A stretch of DNA of 64,000 bases from Thalassospira sp. MCCC 1A01148 (GTDB taxonomy: Bacteria; Pseudomonadota; Alphaproteobacteria; Rhodospirillales; Thalassospiraceae), in the NCBI RefSeq assembly GCF_001613795.1, contig NZ_LPVZ01000020.1:310001-374000 (forward strand). Reading direction: 5' to 3'. Below the pieces are notes generated by a model. That model did no database searches, was not told the DNA's origin, and saw only the letters and a program-made list of their open reading frames with translations. How positions within the stretch are numbered: position 1 is the first letter of the stretch; the number at the start of each line of letters is the position of its first letter. The position numbers and the translations under genes are program-made. Positions 35,703 to 43,346 of the stretch are shown in pieces.

Positions 35703-35716
35703 TTGTTCCATGTCAA
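35703..35716 (-). promoter_or_regulatory. Degenerate FNR/NNR-type box displaced from the dnr gene
   Basis: On the minus strand this reads TTGACATGGAACAA: the TTG-N8-CAA core with one perfect half (TTGAC). It is centred about 348 bp before the dnr ATG, but only about 82 bp if the MITE-like element and its TA duplication are removed, the distance seen for the other boxes in this window. Confidence 0.45.
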
Positions 35717-35757
35717 ACAAGTCCGTCAGGCCCATAAAACAAAGTGCACCGTCCAGC

Positions 35758-35787
35758 AAAAAAGCCCTGCCAGTCAGCAGGGCTTTG
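35758..35787 (-). terminator. Rho-independent terminator after the RIC gene
   Basis: On the minus strand AAAGCCCTGC, a six-base loop and GCAGGGCTTT run into further T residues. It lies about 46 bp after the stop of the di-iron repair gene. Confidence 0.85.
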
Positions 35788-35832
35788 TCACAGAAAACAC
35801 GCGACGACATCGCCGTCACATTTTGCAGCAGA

Positions 35833-36540
35833 CTATTCGAAACGCGGGAACAGGATCGAATTTTCAAGATACATATGTGCAACAAGATCTTCGATCAGCT
35901 TACCGATCGCGCTGTACAACCTGCGCCACGAACCGCATACCCCGTCAGGCAAGGTGCAATTGTTTGTCAATTTCTGCAGTTTGTGGATGGCTTGGCCGTG
36001 ATCGTCATGCTCTTCGCGCATACAATGGATGGGCATGGCAAGTGCCGACGTAATCGAGGTATTCCTGCTCATTTCACGCATCGCCGGGAAAAGAACATTT
36101 TCCTCTTTGATCATGTGCATATCAAGTTGCTCTGCCATTTCCATCAATGCATCTGCCAGCCCTACCGGTGCGTCCGGATGGTCACCATGCACAATTTCAA
36201 TTTCGCGAGACAGCGCAATCAGCTCGATCAACTCTTCGCGATGAACATCATGATAGCGCGTAAGGATGAAATCGATAAACCCATCAACATCCCCCACATC
36301 GGGCATGGTCAAAGGTCCCTTGGGAAGCCTGCAGAGTTCCCCGGCAATCACGCGGGGATCAAGTTCCTTGCGCTTTGCAGCTTCTTGAAGTGTCTGGTCA
36401 GGATGACAACAAAACCCGATGCGATGACGGCGAAAAACCAGCGTTGCGCCAGGGAAACATGAAATCAAGCCCCCCAGACTCTGATCAAGCAGTTCGGCGG
36501 GCTTAACGTCCAATGTTGCCGTGTTCAACGCATCTTGCAT
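35833..36540 (-). CDS. dnrN: Iron-sulfur cluster repair di-iron protein (RIC/YtfE/DnrN)
   Basis: 235 residues from MQDALNTATLDVKPAELL, with GGGAGGAC about 8 bp before the ATG. The N-terminal DUF542/ScdA-N domain includes CFPGATLVFRRHRIGFCC. The hemerythrin-like domain (about 85-235) carries the iron ligands in RYHDVHREEL, LDMHMIKEENVLFPAM, MREEHDDHG and LVAHMYLENSILFPRF. RIC proteins repair Fe-S clusters damaged by nitric oxide and oxidants and are usually NO-induced. A perfect NNR-type palindrome lies upstream and a terminator follows, so it is a single-gene unit. Confidence 0.95.
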   Translation of the reverse strand: MQDALNTATLDVKPAELLDQSLGGLISCFPGATLVFRRHRIGFCCHPDQTLQEAAKRKELDPRVIAGELCRLPKGPLTMPDVGDVDGFIDFILTRYHDVHREELIELIALSREIEIVHGDHPDAPVGLADALMEMAEQLDMHMIKEENVLFPAMREMSRNTSITSALAMPIHCMREEHDDHGQAIHKLQKLTNNCTLPDGVCGSWRRLYSAIGKLIEDLVAHMYLENSILFPRFE

Positions 36541-36609
36541 AAAGGTGTCCTCCCTAAGATCGGCATCCAGCAAACGAAAGGGAGTTTAAACCAGCGACAA
36601 TTTGGCAGA

Positions 36610-36623
36610 TTGACGATGGTCAA
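36610..36623 (-). promoter_or_regulatory. FNR/NNR-type box for the RIC gene
   Basis: TTGACGATGGTCAA is a perfect TTGAC-N4-GTCAA palindrome centred about 77 bp before the dnrN ATG, consistent with class II activation (-41.5) by a Dnr/NNR-type factor. Confidence 0.78.
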
Positions 36624-36730
36624 ATGGATTTATGCCAAAAAATGTTGCGGTCGGTTCTGTTCGATTATCACGTCAAAGTAACATCCTGTCGGGTTGTTCC
36701 AACTAAGCGTAATTCCAATCTCACGGTGAT

Positions 36731-36744
36731 TTGACAAACATCAA
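36731..36744 (+). promoter_or_regulatory. FNR/NNR-type box for ubiTUV
   Basis: TTGACAAACATCAA matches TTGAC-N4-ATCAA and is centred about 76 bp before the preferred ubiT GTG start. A -41.5 geometry would put the transcription start near 36779. Confidence 0.78.
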
Positions 36745-36789
36745 ACGCCAACCCGCCCGGGCCAGTGATACTTCGCCATGCAAAACGCC

Positions 36790-36815
36790 GGAGTATGCCG
36801 TGGGAGTATGCCGTG
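36790..36815 (+). repeat. Tandem 13-bp duplication at the ubiT start
   Basis: GGAGTATGCCGTG occurs twice back to back (36790-36802 and 36803-36815). Each copy has a ribosome site (GGAG) spaced 6 bp from a GTG. Only the second GTG is in frame with ubiT; an in-frame ATG (36795) lies in the first copy. Confidence 0.8.
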
Positions 36816-37523
36816 ACAGAAAGCCATCCATCCTTTACGCCATTTTTGCTGGCAAACCCGTTCATACGCAATGCGCCAGCCCTTTTGGTAGAGCGTATAT
36901 GCCGCCACGCGATGGCGACGATGCATCATCGCTACAGACCGGTATTTGAACGGGTGGCAGAGCAAGAAGCATTCGCCTTGCTGATTTCTCCGACTGATCT
37001 GGATTTGCAATTCTATTTAAAAATAGATGCCGATCATCCAGAACTCCGCCCCGCAAGACATATCGAAGAAGAAACTGTCGCAGCACAGATATCAGGACCG
37101 TTACCCGCACTGCTGGAGCTTCTTCAGGGGACCTCAGATGGTGACGCACTGTTCTTTTCGCGCACATTGCGGATTGAGGGACGCACCGAACTTGTTGTCG
37201 CACTTCGCAATGCCCTGGATGGAGAATCAATTGATCTGCGATCCGCTGTGACTGAAAGCTTTGGCGTGATGGGCCCTGCAGCCAGGGCAGCACTTGGCCT
37301 TGCCGAAAAGATTTATCGACAACTTCAGCACGACATGAACCGGACGGCAGATGCATTGACGTCCCCCACCGCCAAACGTTTGCTCGGCGTGGAAAAACGC
37401 ACATCCGCGCAAGCGGTCACACTGGCTGAGATCGAGAAAACAATACAAAGGCGGAACCGCCATACGCGCCCCAAACCATCCGGTGCGGCCAAGGATGATT
37501 TCGCGCTGCCCGTCAATCCCTGA
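36813..37523 (+). CDS. ubiT: Oxygen-independent ubiquinone biosynthesis factor UbiT (SCP2 domain)
   Basis: 236 residues from the GTG at 36813 (GGAG 6 bp upstream); ATG 36795 is the alternative. The central part (about 30-130, HRYRPVFERVAEQEAFALLISPTDLDLQFYL... and ISGPLPALLELLQGTSDGDALFFSRTLRIEG) is an SCP2 sterol-carrier-like lipid-binding domain. UbiT works with UbiU and UbiV to make ubiquinone without O2, presumably by binding prenyl intermediates. The protein is longer than E. coli UbiT, with a charged C-terminal extension of unknown role. It is 24 bp before ubiU and follows an FNR-type box, fitting anaerobic induction. Confidence 0.85.
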   Translation: MTESHPSFTPFLLANPFIRNAPALLVERICRHAMATMHHRYRPVFERVAEQEAFALLISPTDLDLQFYLKIDADHPELRPARHIEEETVAAQISGPLPALLELLQGTSDGDALFFSRTLRIEGRTELVVALRNALDGESIDLRSAVTESFGVMGPAARAALGLAEKIYRQLQHDMNRTADALTSPTAKRLLGVEKRTSAQAVTLAEIEKTIQRRNRHTRPKPSGAAKDDFALPVNP

Positions 37524-37547
37524 TCCACAACTGTTCACAGGTTCAAT

Positions 37548-38525
37548 ATGGAACTCGTTTGTCCTGCAGGAACACCTGCCAGCCTGCATGCCGCCGTCGC
37601 GGCGGGTGCTGATGTTGTATATTGCGGTTTTCGGGACGCAACGAATGCCCGAAACTTTCCGGGATTGAACTTTTCACGTGCAGAATTACGCGATGCCGTC
37701 AAACACGCGCACAAGCACGGAGTTCATGTCTATCTTGCCTGCAATACCTATCCGCAAGCCGGGGCGGAAGAAATCTGGCATAAGGCAGTTGATGATGCCG
37801 TGGCAATTGGTGTCGATGCCATCATCCTTGCTGATATCGGTTTGCTGCGATATGCGCGCGATCATCATCCTGACGCACGTTTGCATTTATCCGTGCAGGC
37901 ATCTGCCTCGAACGAAGAGGCCATTCGATTTTATCATCAGGAATTCGGTGTACGACGCGTTGTGCTGCCCCGTGTTTTGTCGCTTGATGAGATACGCACC
38001 CTAAATCAGCGCATACAGGTTGAAACAGAAGTATTCGCATTCGGCGGGATGTGCGTCATGGCCGAAGGTCGTTGTTCACTGTCTTCATACGCGACGGGCG
38101 AAAGTCCGAATATGAACGGTGTCTGTTCACCGGCAGCACATGTTCACTATGAAGAACGCGGCGACACGACAGTTTCCCGACTGGGGAACTTCACCATCAA
38201 CATCTACGACAGCGATGAAAAGGTCGGCTATCCGACGCTGTGCAAAGGCCGGTTTCGTGCCATGGACAAATCCGGCTATCTGTTTGAAGAACCCACCAGT
38301 CTTGATGTCACCGCCATGCTGCCGGAACTGGCAGATGCAGGCGTTTCTGCGCTCAAGATCGAAGGACGGCAACGCGGGAAGGCATATATATCGCAGGTCG
38401 TTGGCGCTTTTCGCACATCACTGGACAGGATCGCCGAGGGACAACTCAACGCGCGATCAAAACTCAGCACGCTGAGTGAAGGTCAAAGCGATACCACAGG
38501 TGCATACCGGAGAAGCTGGCAATGA
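37548..38525 (+). CDS. ubiU: Ubiquinone biosynthesis hydroxylase component UbiU (U32 family)
   Basis: 325 residues, peptidase-U32-like fold (MELVCPAGTPASLHAAVAAG, ADVVYCGFRDATNARNF, HVYLACNTYPQ). Four cysteines expected to hold a [4Fe-4S] cluster are visible: C-x6-C in CVMAEGRC, then one in NMNGVCSPA and one in YPTLCKGRF, with the same spacing idea as E. coli UbiU. With UbiV it hydroxylates the quinone ring without O2, using prephenate as oxygen donor in the known system. It overlaps ubiV by four bases (ATGA). Confidence 0.92.
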   Translation: MELVCPAGTPASLHAAVAAGADVVYCGFRDATNARNFPGLNFSRAELRDAVKHAHKHGVHVYLACNTYPQAGAEEIWHKAVDDAVAIGVDAIILADIGLLRYARDHHPDARLHLSVQASASNEEAIRFYHQEFGVRRVVLPRVLSLDEIRTLNQRIQVETEVFAFGGMCVMAEGRCSLSSYATGESPNMNGVCSPAAHVHYEERGDTTVSRLGNFTINIYDSDEKVGYPTLCKGRFRAMDKSGYLFEEPTSLDVTAMLPELADAGVSALKIEGRQRGKAYISQVVGAFRTSLDRIAEGQLNARSKLSTLSEGQSDTTGAYRRSWQ

Positions 38526-39439
38526 AAAGATCGCGACTTGTTATGGGCCCGGTTCTTTTTCACTGGGACGAGGACCGCAAAAAGGATTTCTACAGCCGCA
38601 TTGCAGATGAAACCGACGTCGATACGGTCCATGTTGGCGAAGTTGTCTGCGCAAAACGGATGCCCTTCTTTGACAAGCACCTCCCAGACGTTATCGAACG
38701 ACTTCAGCGCAGCGGTAAGGAAGTTGTTCTTTCGACACTCGCACTGGTGATGAATGAGCGCGAAGTAAGTCAAATACGCGACATTGCGCAGATGCCCGAC
38801 ATTATGATTGAGGCCAACGATATTTCGGTTGTGCGCCTGCTCGCAGGTCAGCCGCACATGATTGGTCCCTACATCAACACCTATAATGAAGGGACGCTGT
38901 CCTACTTTGCCGAAAAAGGCGCTAAACGGATCGCCCTGCCATGGGAACTACCAATGTCCTCGATCACAGCATTATGTGGCGCGCAGACCGCAGCCGAGAT
39001 TGAGGTACAGGTATTTGGCCGAATGCCCTTGGCCATTTCGGCCCGCTGCTATTCAGCACGGGCGCAGGGCCTGCACAAGGATGGGTGTCGGTACGTTTGC
39101 GGGGACCACCTTGATGGCATGGATGTCGAAACACTCGACGATACGCCGTTTCTGGCGGTCAACGGGTTGCAAACCCTGTCCAGCCACTATCTCGAAATTT
39201 CGGACAATATCGCACAGATGCAGAACGCCGGTGTGACAGCGTTCCGCCTGTCGCCACATAGTCTGGACATGACCAGGGTTTCGGATCTCTATCGTCAGGT
39301 TCTCGCGCGTAAAACCGATCCGGAAGAACTCAGGCACCGCCTGAAGGAAATGCGTTTCCCGATGGACTTTGCCAACGGCTTCTTGCACGAAGCCCCGGGG
39401 GCCGAGTTTCGTCAGAAGCACGCTCAGCAGGCAGAATAA
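38522..39439 (+). CDS. ubiV: Ubiquinone biosynthesis hydroxylase component UbiV (U32 family)
   Basis: 305 residues, U32 family, partner of UbiU. The cluster cysteines are in VGEVVCAKRMPFF near residue 43 and in ARCYSARAQGLHKDGCRYVC near 181-198 (C-x12-C-x3-C, the spacing seen in E. coli UbiV). Other family segments are GKEVVLSTLALVMNERE and RIALPWELPMSSI. It completes the ubiTUV operon; a hairpin lies about 30 bp after the stop. Placement beside nar and nos genes suggests it feeds ubiquinone to anaerobic nitrogen-oxide respiration. Confidence 0.92.
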   Translation: MKRSRLVMGPVLFHWDEDRKKDFYSRIADETDVDTVHVGEVVCAKRMPFFDKHLPDVIERLQRSGKEVVLSTLALVMNEREVSQIRDIAQMPDIMIEANDISVVRLLAGQPHMIGPYINTYNEGTLSYFAEKGAKRIALPWELPMSSITALCGAQTAAEIEVQVFGRMPLAISARCYSARAQGLHKDGCRYVCGDHLDGMDVETLDDTPFLAVNGLQTLSSHYLEISDNIAQMQNAGVTAFRLSPHSLDMTRVSDLYRQVLARKTDPEELRHRLKEMRFPMDFANGFLHEAPGAEFRQKHAQQAE

Positions 39440-39467
39440 GAACCACGCCAGAACCCACCATGAAAGA

Positions 39468-39498
39468 AAGGGCTGCAATCTGACGGATCGCAGCCCTT
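39468..39498 (+). terminator. Hairpin after ubiV, probable weak terminator
   Basis: AAGGGCTGCAATC and GATCGCAGCCCTT pair with one mismatch around a TGACG loop. The following bases (CAATAC) lack a T-run, so termination strength is uncertain. Confidence 0.55.
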
Positions 39499-39579
39499 CA
39501 ATACATTCACAATTCGGGGAGTTAGCACGGCATAACATTGTGAACACCAATCAGCATAACGCTTTGATCATGGACACCC

Positions 39580-39593
39580 TTGACAATGATCAA
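39580..39593. promoter_or_regulatory. Orphan FNR/NNR-type box between convergent genes
   Basis: TTGACAATGATCAA matches TTGAC-N4-ATCAA, yet it lies between the ends of ubiV (plus) and a Crp/Fnr gene (minus) with no recognised gene to drive. An unannotated small RNA or antisense transcript is possible. Confidence 0.5.
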
Positions 39594-39724
39594 CTGGAAG
39601 CTGCCTTGCGTGGCGCAAGATCAAAGTACGTAGCGCCATCTCCGAGGAAAATGCTGTTGCTGACGTTGAAAAATGGTTGGCTGGCAAAAATTTCTCTTAA
39701 CCCGGCGCAGCGCACCCAGTTACT

Positions 39725-40459
39725 TCATTTTACAAGGATCGGACCAACTTGATCCAGATAACCCATTTCGAATTCAGCAAGTTCGATCAGCTTCTCCAGG
39801 TCATCGAAGCGAACAAGTCCCTTCTGGAAAGTCAGTAACTTCTGTTCGCGCAACTGGCGCAAGACGCGATTGATGTGAATGGCACTCAGCCCGAGCGTAT
39901 CGGCAAGTTGATATTGCGACAATGGACACGGATAACCCTGCGCATTGCCGACACCAATCAATCTGAGCCGCGCACCAAGTTCCAAAAGAAAGTGCGCGGT
40001 TCGTTCGATCGCTGAACGCCTCCCGATATTGACGAGATGCTCCACAACCATCGCCTCGTCGCAGGAAACAGCCCACAGGATTGCCATCGCCAGTCTTGGC
40101 GAAGATGAGAATGCCGATAGCATGTCCTGTGCCTTGACTTCTGCGACCCGGACATCCGTGACCGCTTCAAAGCTGTGATCGGACGTACGCAACAGCAAAC
40201 TCCGCAATCCCAGAAAGTCACCTGGAACCTGAAAATCAATGACCTGTCGTGCACCTTCGGGAAGCAACTTGTAGGACATCACCCAGCCGTCCTGCAGAAT
40301 AAAAGCACGGTGTCCACTTTGACCTTCGTGGACGATGTCCTCACCGGCAGGAAACACAAGCGAACTTCCCGGCATTCTCGCAAGCGTATCAAGCTCTTGG
40401 TCCGTCAGATCGATATAGTTTTTCAGCTTCTTTGAAACGGCTTCGGTCGGGGAAAGCAT
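39725..40459 (-). CDS. Crp/Fnr-family regulator of unknown signal
   Basis: 244 residues from MLSPTEAVSKKLKNYI, where GAGGAG lies about 9 bp upstream; the frame runs further up but lacks a ribosome site. Sensor barrel (about 20-130: FPAGEDIVHEGQSGHRAFILQDGWVMSYKLLPEG) and a winged helix with YQLADTLGLSAIHINRVLRQLRE. The recognition helix (SAIHINRVLR) differs from the E..SR pattern of the FNR/Dnr proteins nearby, so it should read another sequence. It resembles the common alphaproteobacterial Crp/Fnr proteins with no known ligand. No cysteine cluster is present. Confidence 0.85.
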   Translation of the reverse strand: MLSPTEAVSKKLKNYIDLTDQELDTLARMPGSSLVFPAGEDIVHEGQSGHRAFILQDGWVMSYKLLPEGARQVIDFQVPGDFLGLRSLLLRTSDHSFEAVTDVRVAEVKAQDMLSAFSSSPRLAMAILWAVSCDEAMVVEHLVNIGRRSAIERTAHFLLELGARLRLIGVGNAQGYPCPLSQYQLADTLGLSAIHINRVLRQLREQKLLTFQKGLVRFDDLEKLIELAEFEMGYLDQVGPILVK

Positions 40460-40631
40460 CAAACTCGTTCTCCTCATCAAATATCGGAGCCCCTCAGTGT
40501 CGCACTGATATGAGAATACCCTCGCCAAACTAACCTGTGTATGCAGCGCCGGGACGAGGGGATGGTATGAACACACTGCTTCTGACGCGCAGTTTTTTTT
40601 TCAAACCAAAACCCAGAAGAGAGCAAAAACC

Positions 40632-40868
40632 ATGAATTATGCAATGGATATCCAGGGATCCGCCGCGCTATCGATATGCGAGTCTACTCTAATATGCTTG
40701 GGGGATCTCGGAATTCTCGGTGCAGGAGATATTGCTGGCATTCTTGAAGACGCGAAAAATGCGCATATCGCAGTGCCGAAACAGGTTTCAACTCAAACAG
40801 ATCATCAGGCGGTTCACAACCTGATCGACCGAATTATCAAGGGTGGAAACGCGCTGAAACTGGGCTAG
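40632..40868 (+). CDS. Small conserved protein of unknown function
   Basis: 78 residues with AGAGAG about 8 bp before the ATG. The middle (ALSICESTLICLGDLGILGAGDIAGILEDAKNAH) follows a pattern I associate with short alphaproteobacterial proteins of unknown role. No signal peptide or metal motif is visible. It stands alone between a Crp/Fnr gene and transglutaminase-like genes on the other strand. I consider it a real gene from its ribosome site and the helix-rich, non-random composition. Confidence 0.65.
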   Translation: MNYAMDIQGSAALSICESTLICLGDLGILGAGDIAGILEDAKNAHIAVPKQVSTQTDHQAVHNLIDRIIKGGNALKLG

Positions 40869-40956
40869 CTAGGTTCACGCTCGACCGAGATGACCCGCAA
40901 AACCAACCTACCCGGCCGCCAGCGTTTGCCGTTGCACTGCAGACGCCCAAGGAGGC

Positions 40957-41823
40957 CTAGGTTTCCGTGATTCGCACCGCAACGCTCATTTCAAGCAGAT
41001 CGTCTTTGTCACCGATGAATTGCCCCGAGACAGGAACCGCCTGTGACATTTCCCGAACCACGGCAACCGAAATAAGGTTACCAGAACCAATACTGCGATT
41101 TGTTGGATCAAAAGCAACCCAGCCTGCACCGGGAAGAAACACCTCGGCCCACGCATGTGTGGACCCTGAACCATCAGATCCGCTCAACAAGCCATCCGTG
41201 TTCACCAGATAGCCTGACACGACACGCGCACCAAGCCCCAAACACCGGGCGGCGGCAACGAACAGAACAGCAAAATCACGACACGACCCTTCCTGCTTGT
41301 CGAGCGTTTCAAGCGGCGTCTGTGTTCCCTCGCTTTCACGTATCTGATAGGTCGTTCTTTGTGCAATCCCGGCGCTGATATCCTTGAGCAACGAAAGCGT
41401 ATCGGTCGGACGGCTGAAAATGAAACTGTTCACCCACTCAGATAACTGCCCATTTGGGTCAGGATAATGTTGAGCCGTCAGCGCGCCGAGATCGATCCAT
41501 TCATCATCTGAGTATGAGAACGGAAAGTTGCACGCCGATGCCGAAATCGCAAAGACCGGCCATCGCGTCGTATTCATCTCGATCTTGGAGCGGCTTACAA
41601 TTTCAAGATAGTCGGTCTTCTCCTTGAAATTTGCCGTTGCGATTGCATTGTCCGCAACATCATGTGTCCAGATTAACTCCGTCTGCGGGTTCATCGTGAC
41701 GTCAAAGGAGACCAGACGGATGTCACGCACTTCTTGCGGGCGAAGCATCAATTTGTGCGGCCCAAGCAAAACGGGCCGACGATAGCGATAGATCGTCGAA
41801 TGGATCAGCTCAAGAGACGGCAT
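40957..41823 (-). CDS. Transglutaminase-like cysteine protease-fold protein
   Basis: 288 residues. An N-terminal beta-rich domain (IHSTIYRYRRPVLLGPHKLMLRPQE) typical of bacterial transglutaminase-like proteins precedes the core. The catalytic triad is intact: Cys in QEGSCRDFAVLFVAAAR, His in STHAWAEVFLPGAGW and Asp in VAFDPTNRS. Such proteins are thought to act as peptidases or amidases; substrates are unknown. No signal peptide. It follows a second transglutaminase-like gene by 54 bp in the same direction, so the two probably form an operon. Confidence 0.9.
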   Translation of the reverse strand: MPSLELIHSTIYRYRRPVLLGPHKLMLRPQEVRDIRLVSFDVTMNPQTELIWTHDVADNAIATANFKEKTDYLEIVSRSKIEMNTTRWPVFAISASACNFPFSYSDDEWIDLGALTAQHYPDPNGQLSEWVNSFIFSRPTDTLSLLKDISAGIAQRTTYQIRESEGTQTPLETLDKQEGSCRDFAVLFVAAARCLGLGARVVSGYLVNTDGLLSGSDGSGSTHAWAEVFLPGAGWVAFDPTNRSIGSGNLISVAVVREMSQAVPVSGQFIGDKDDLLEMSVAVRITET

Positions 41824-41877
41824 AAGGCTGCCTTACCACCGCATATGCGGTTTGTTCGGGTTCAGATTGGCGGAAAA

Positions 41878-42681
41878 TCATATTTCTTCTGTCCACACCC
41901 GGAAATCGCGCAACGTGCTTTCGCCAAAGGTTTGCAATAGCGGCACATCCGCCGCATCCCGTCCTCTGGCAATCAGGACACGCCCGATCCGGGGGGAATT
42001 GTTTCTGGGATCGAAAACCCACCATCTGCCGGAAAGATAAACTTCCATCCATGCAGCAAAATCACCGCTTGGATGCGGAAGAGGTTCACCAATATCACTG
42101 AGATACCCGGTGCAATATCGCGCTGGTATGTTCATGCAGCGACACAATGCAATCGCAAGATGCGTGAAGTCGCGACAAACACCACGTTGTTCATATAGCG
42201 CTTCAGATGCGGTACGCGTCGCGCGCGCATCCAAATATCCAAATGCGATATGTCCATGAACGAAATCGCATATCGCCTGAACCCTGTCGGATCCGGGTGG
42301 CGTGTTTTCAAAAAGCCGCCAAGCTTCATTTGACAGAAGATCTGTTTCACAATATCGGCTGCCCAGCAGGTAAACCAGTACCTCAGAAGGCAAGTCTTCC
42401 ACCGCATGCTGTTCTGCATCCCGGCATTGCTCATCCTCCGATCCGTCGTCAAAAATCATCCCGTCTGACTTCAGGACAAAAGTACCGACCGGCGCAATCA
42501 AACGGGTACAGACATTTCCGAACCCATCGACATAGGGCGTTTGCGCCACTTCCGGCACTGTCTGCAGGCGATCTTCGCCCTCCAGATCATCCACACGGGA
42601 ATGATGCACATTCAGAAGGGCAATCATTGGTGTGATCTGCTGCAGCTCGTACTCAAAATGGCAACCGATGCTCAAGCGCAT
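41878..42681 (-). CDS. Transglutaminase-like protein lacking the usual catalytic histidine
   Basis: 267 residues from MRLSIGCHFEYELQQITPM, with CAGGAC upstream. The core carries the Cys in RGVCRDFTHLAIALCRCMNIPARYCTGYL and the Asp in WWVFDPRNN, but the His position reads GDFAAWMEVYL, with Ala where most members have His. As I recall, this subgroup commonly has Ser or Ala there, so it may be a family trait rather than a defect. It is upstream of the intact paralogue and likely co-transcribed; the pair could work on the same peptide substrate. Confidence 0.87.
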   Translation of the reverse strand: MRLSIGCHFEYELQQITPMIALLNVHHSRVDDLEGEDRLQTVPEVAQTPYVDGFGNVCTRLIAPVGTFVLKSDGMIFDDGSEDEQCRDAEQHAVEDLPSEVLVYLLGSRYCETDLLSNEAWRLFENTPPGSDRVQAICDFVHGHIAFGYLDARATRTASEALYEQRGVCRDFTHLAIALCRCMNIPARYCTGYLSDIGEPLPHPSGDFAAWMEVYLSGRWWVFDPRNNSPRIGRVLIARGRDAADVPLLQTFGESTLRDFRVWTEEI

Positions 42682-42736
42682 TTGCTTTGTCCTGACAGTC
42701 CATAGTGGGGCAACGAAGCAACCGTGCGACGGACGC

Positions 42737-42853
42737 TCATGACAATGACAGCTTCGCAAGAGCCTCAGCGGCAAGGGCGTGATCCCGGTCATGGTAGTGC
42801 GCCCGAAAAACGCCATCCACACTGAGTTCCCAGATGCTGTTCTTTTTTACCAT
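42737..42853 (-). CDS. Possible small protein, uncertain
   Basis: 38 residues, MVKKNSIWELSVDGVFRAHY followed by HDRDHALAAEALAKLSLS. The W.L..DG.......DRD.AL.AA pattern resembles short DUF2188-like proteins. The ribosome site is poor (AAGG abuts the ATG) and the open frame continues upstream to 43084, so a longer or shifted protein is possible. Included with low confidence because the C-terminal half looks protein-like. Confidence 0.35.
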   Translation of the reverse strand: MVKKNSIWELSVDGVFRAHYHDRDHALAAEALAKLSLS

Positions 42854-42995
42854 CCTTACACGCTCAACCCGCCCGCTGCTTTCAATACGCTCTGCATAGG
42901 GGGCACGCGCCGCTCCAAGGCAGTCGCCTCTGGCGGCAACGGAGAGGTATTCCTCTGTTCTGAAACTGTGTTCATTTCCTTGATTTCGGCGGCTA

Positions 42996-43346
42996 TCACA
43001 ACTCTGGTTCAAGCGCATCGAAACAGGCTTGAGCAAGATCACGATTTGGAATTTCTGTGCCCGGCATTGTCGCCCAGCCAGCATCCATCAGGGCTTCTCG
43101 TTGCTGATAGCGTGAAGTATCGCGGATTGTTTCAAGTTTTGCTTCACGACTTGAATCCGCGTTTGCCTTGGCAACACAGATTGGCACCAATGCCGCAATC
43201 ACATTGTCATGGGACATCGTCTTTGACATTTGACGCGCATCGCTGCCCGTCATCCAGCCTCCCCATGTAAAACCGACCACCATTGCAAGCGCCGCACCGG
43301 AAGCCGCACCAAGAACATAGGGTTTCAACCAATCGGGATAATTCAT
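42996..43346 (-). CDS. Conserved small membrane-anchored protein of unknown function
   Basis: 116 residues. An N-terminal helix (VLGAASGAALAMVVGFTWGGWMTG) should anchor the protein, with the rest outside or in the periplasm. The pattern VIAALVPICVAKANAD...DAGWATMPGTE...LAQACFDAL matches a family of unknown function common in alphaproteobacteria. AGGACAC lies just before the ATG. No neighbour suggests a role. Confidence 0.75.
   Translation of the reverse strand: MNYPDWLKPYVLGAASGAALAMVVGFTWGGWMTGSDARQMSKTMSHDNVIAALVPICVAKANADSSREAKLETIRDTSRYQQREALMDAGWATMPGTEIPNRDLAQACFDALEPEL

Noticed and set aside
35425-36462. 345-codon plus-strand frame that starts in the MITE
   Set aside because: It reads through the MITE and then antisense to the RIC gene; the repeated IQTKSIGPEP is just the translated terminal repeat.
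39570-39752. 60-codon plus-strand frame after ubiV
   Set aside because: No ribosome site, it runs over an FNR-type box and the end of the convergent gene, and its sequence matches nothing I know. A frameshifted remnant is possible but unsupported.
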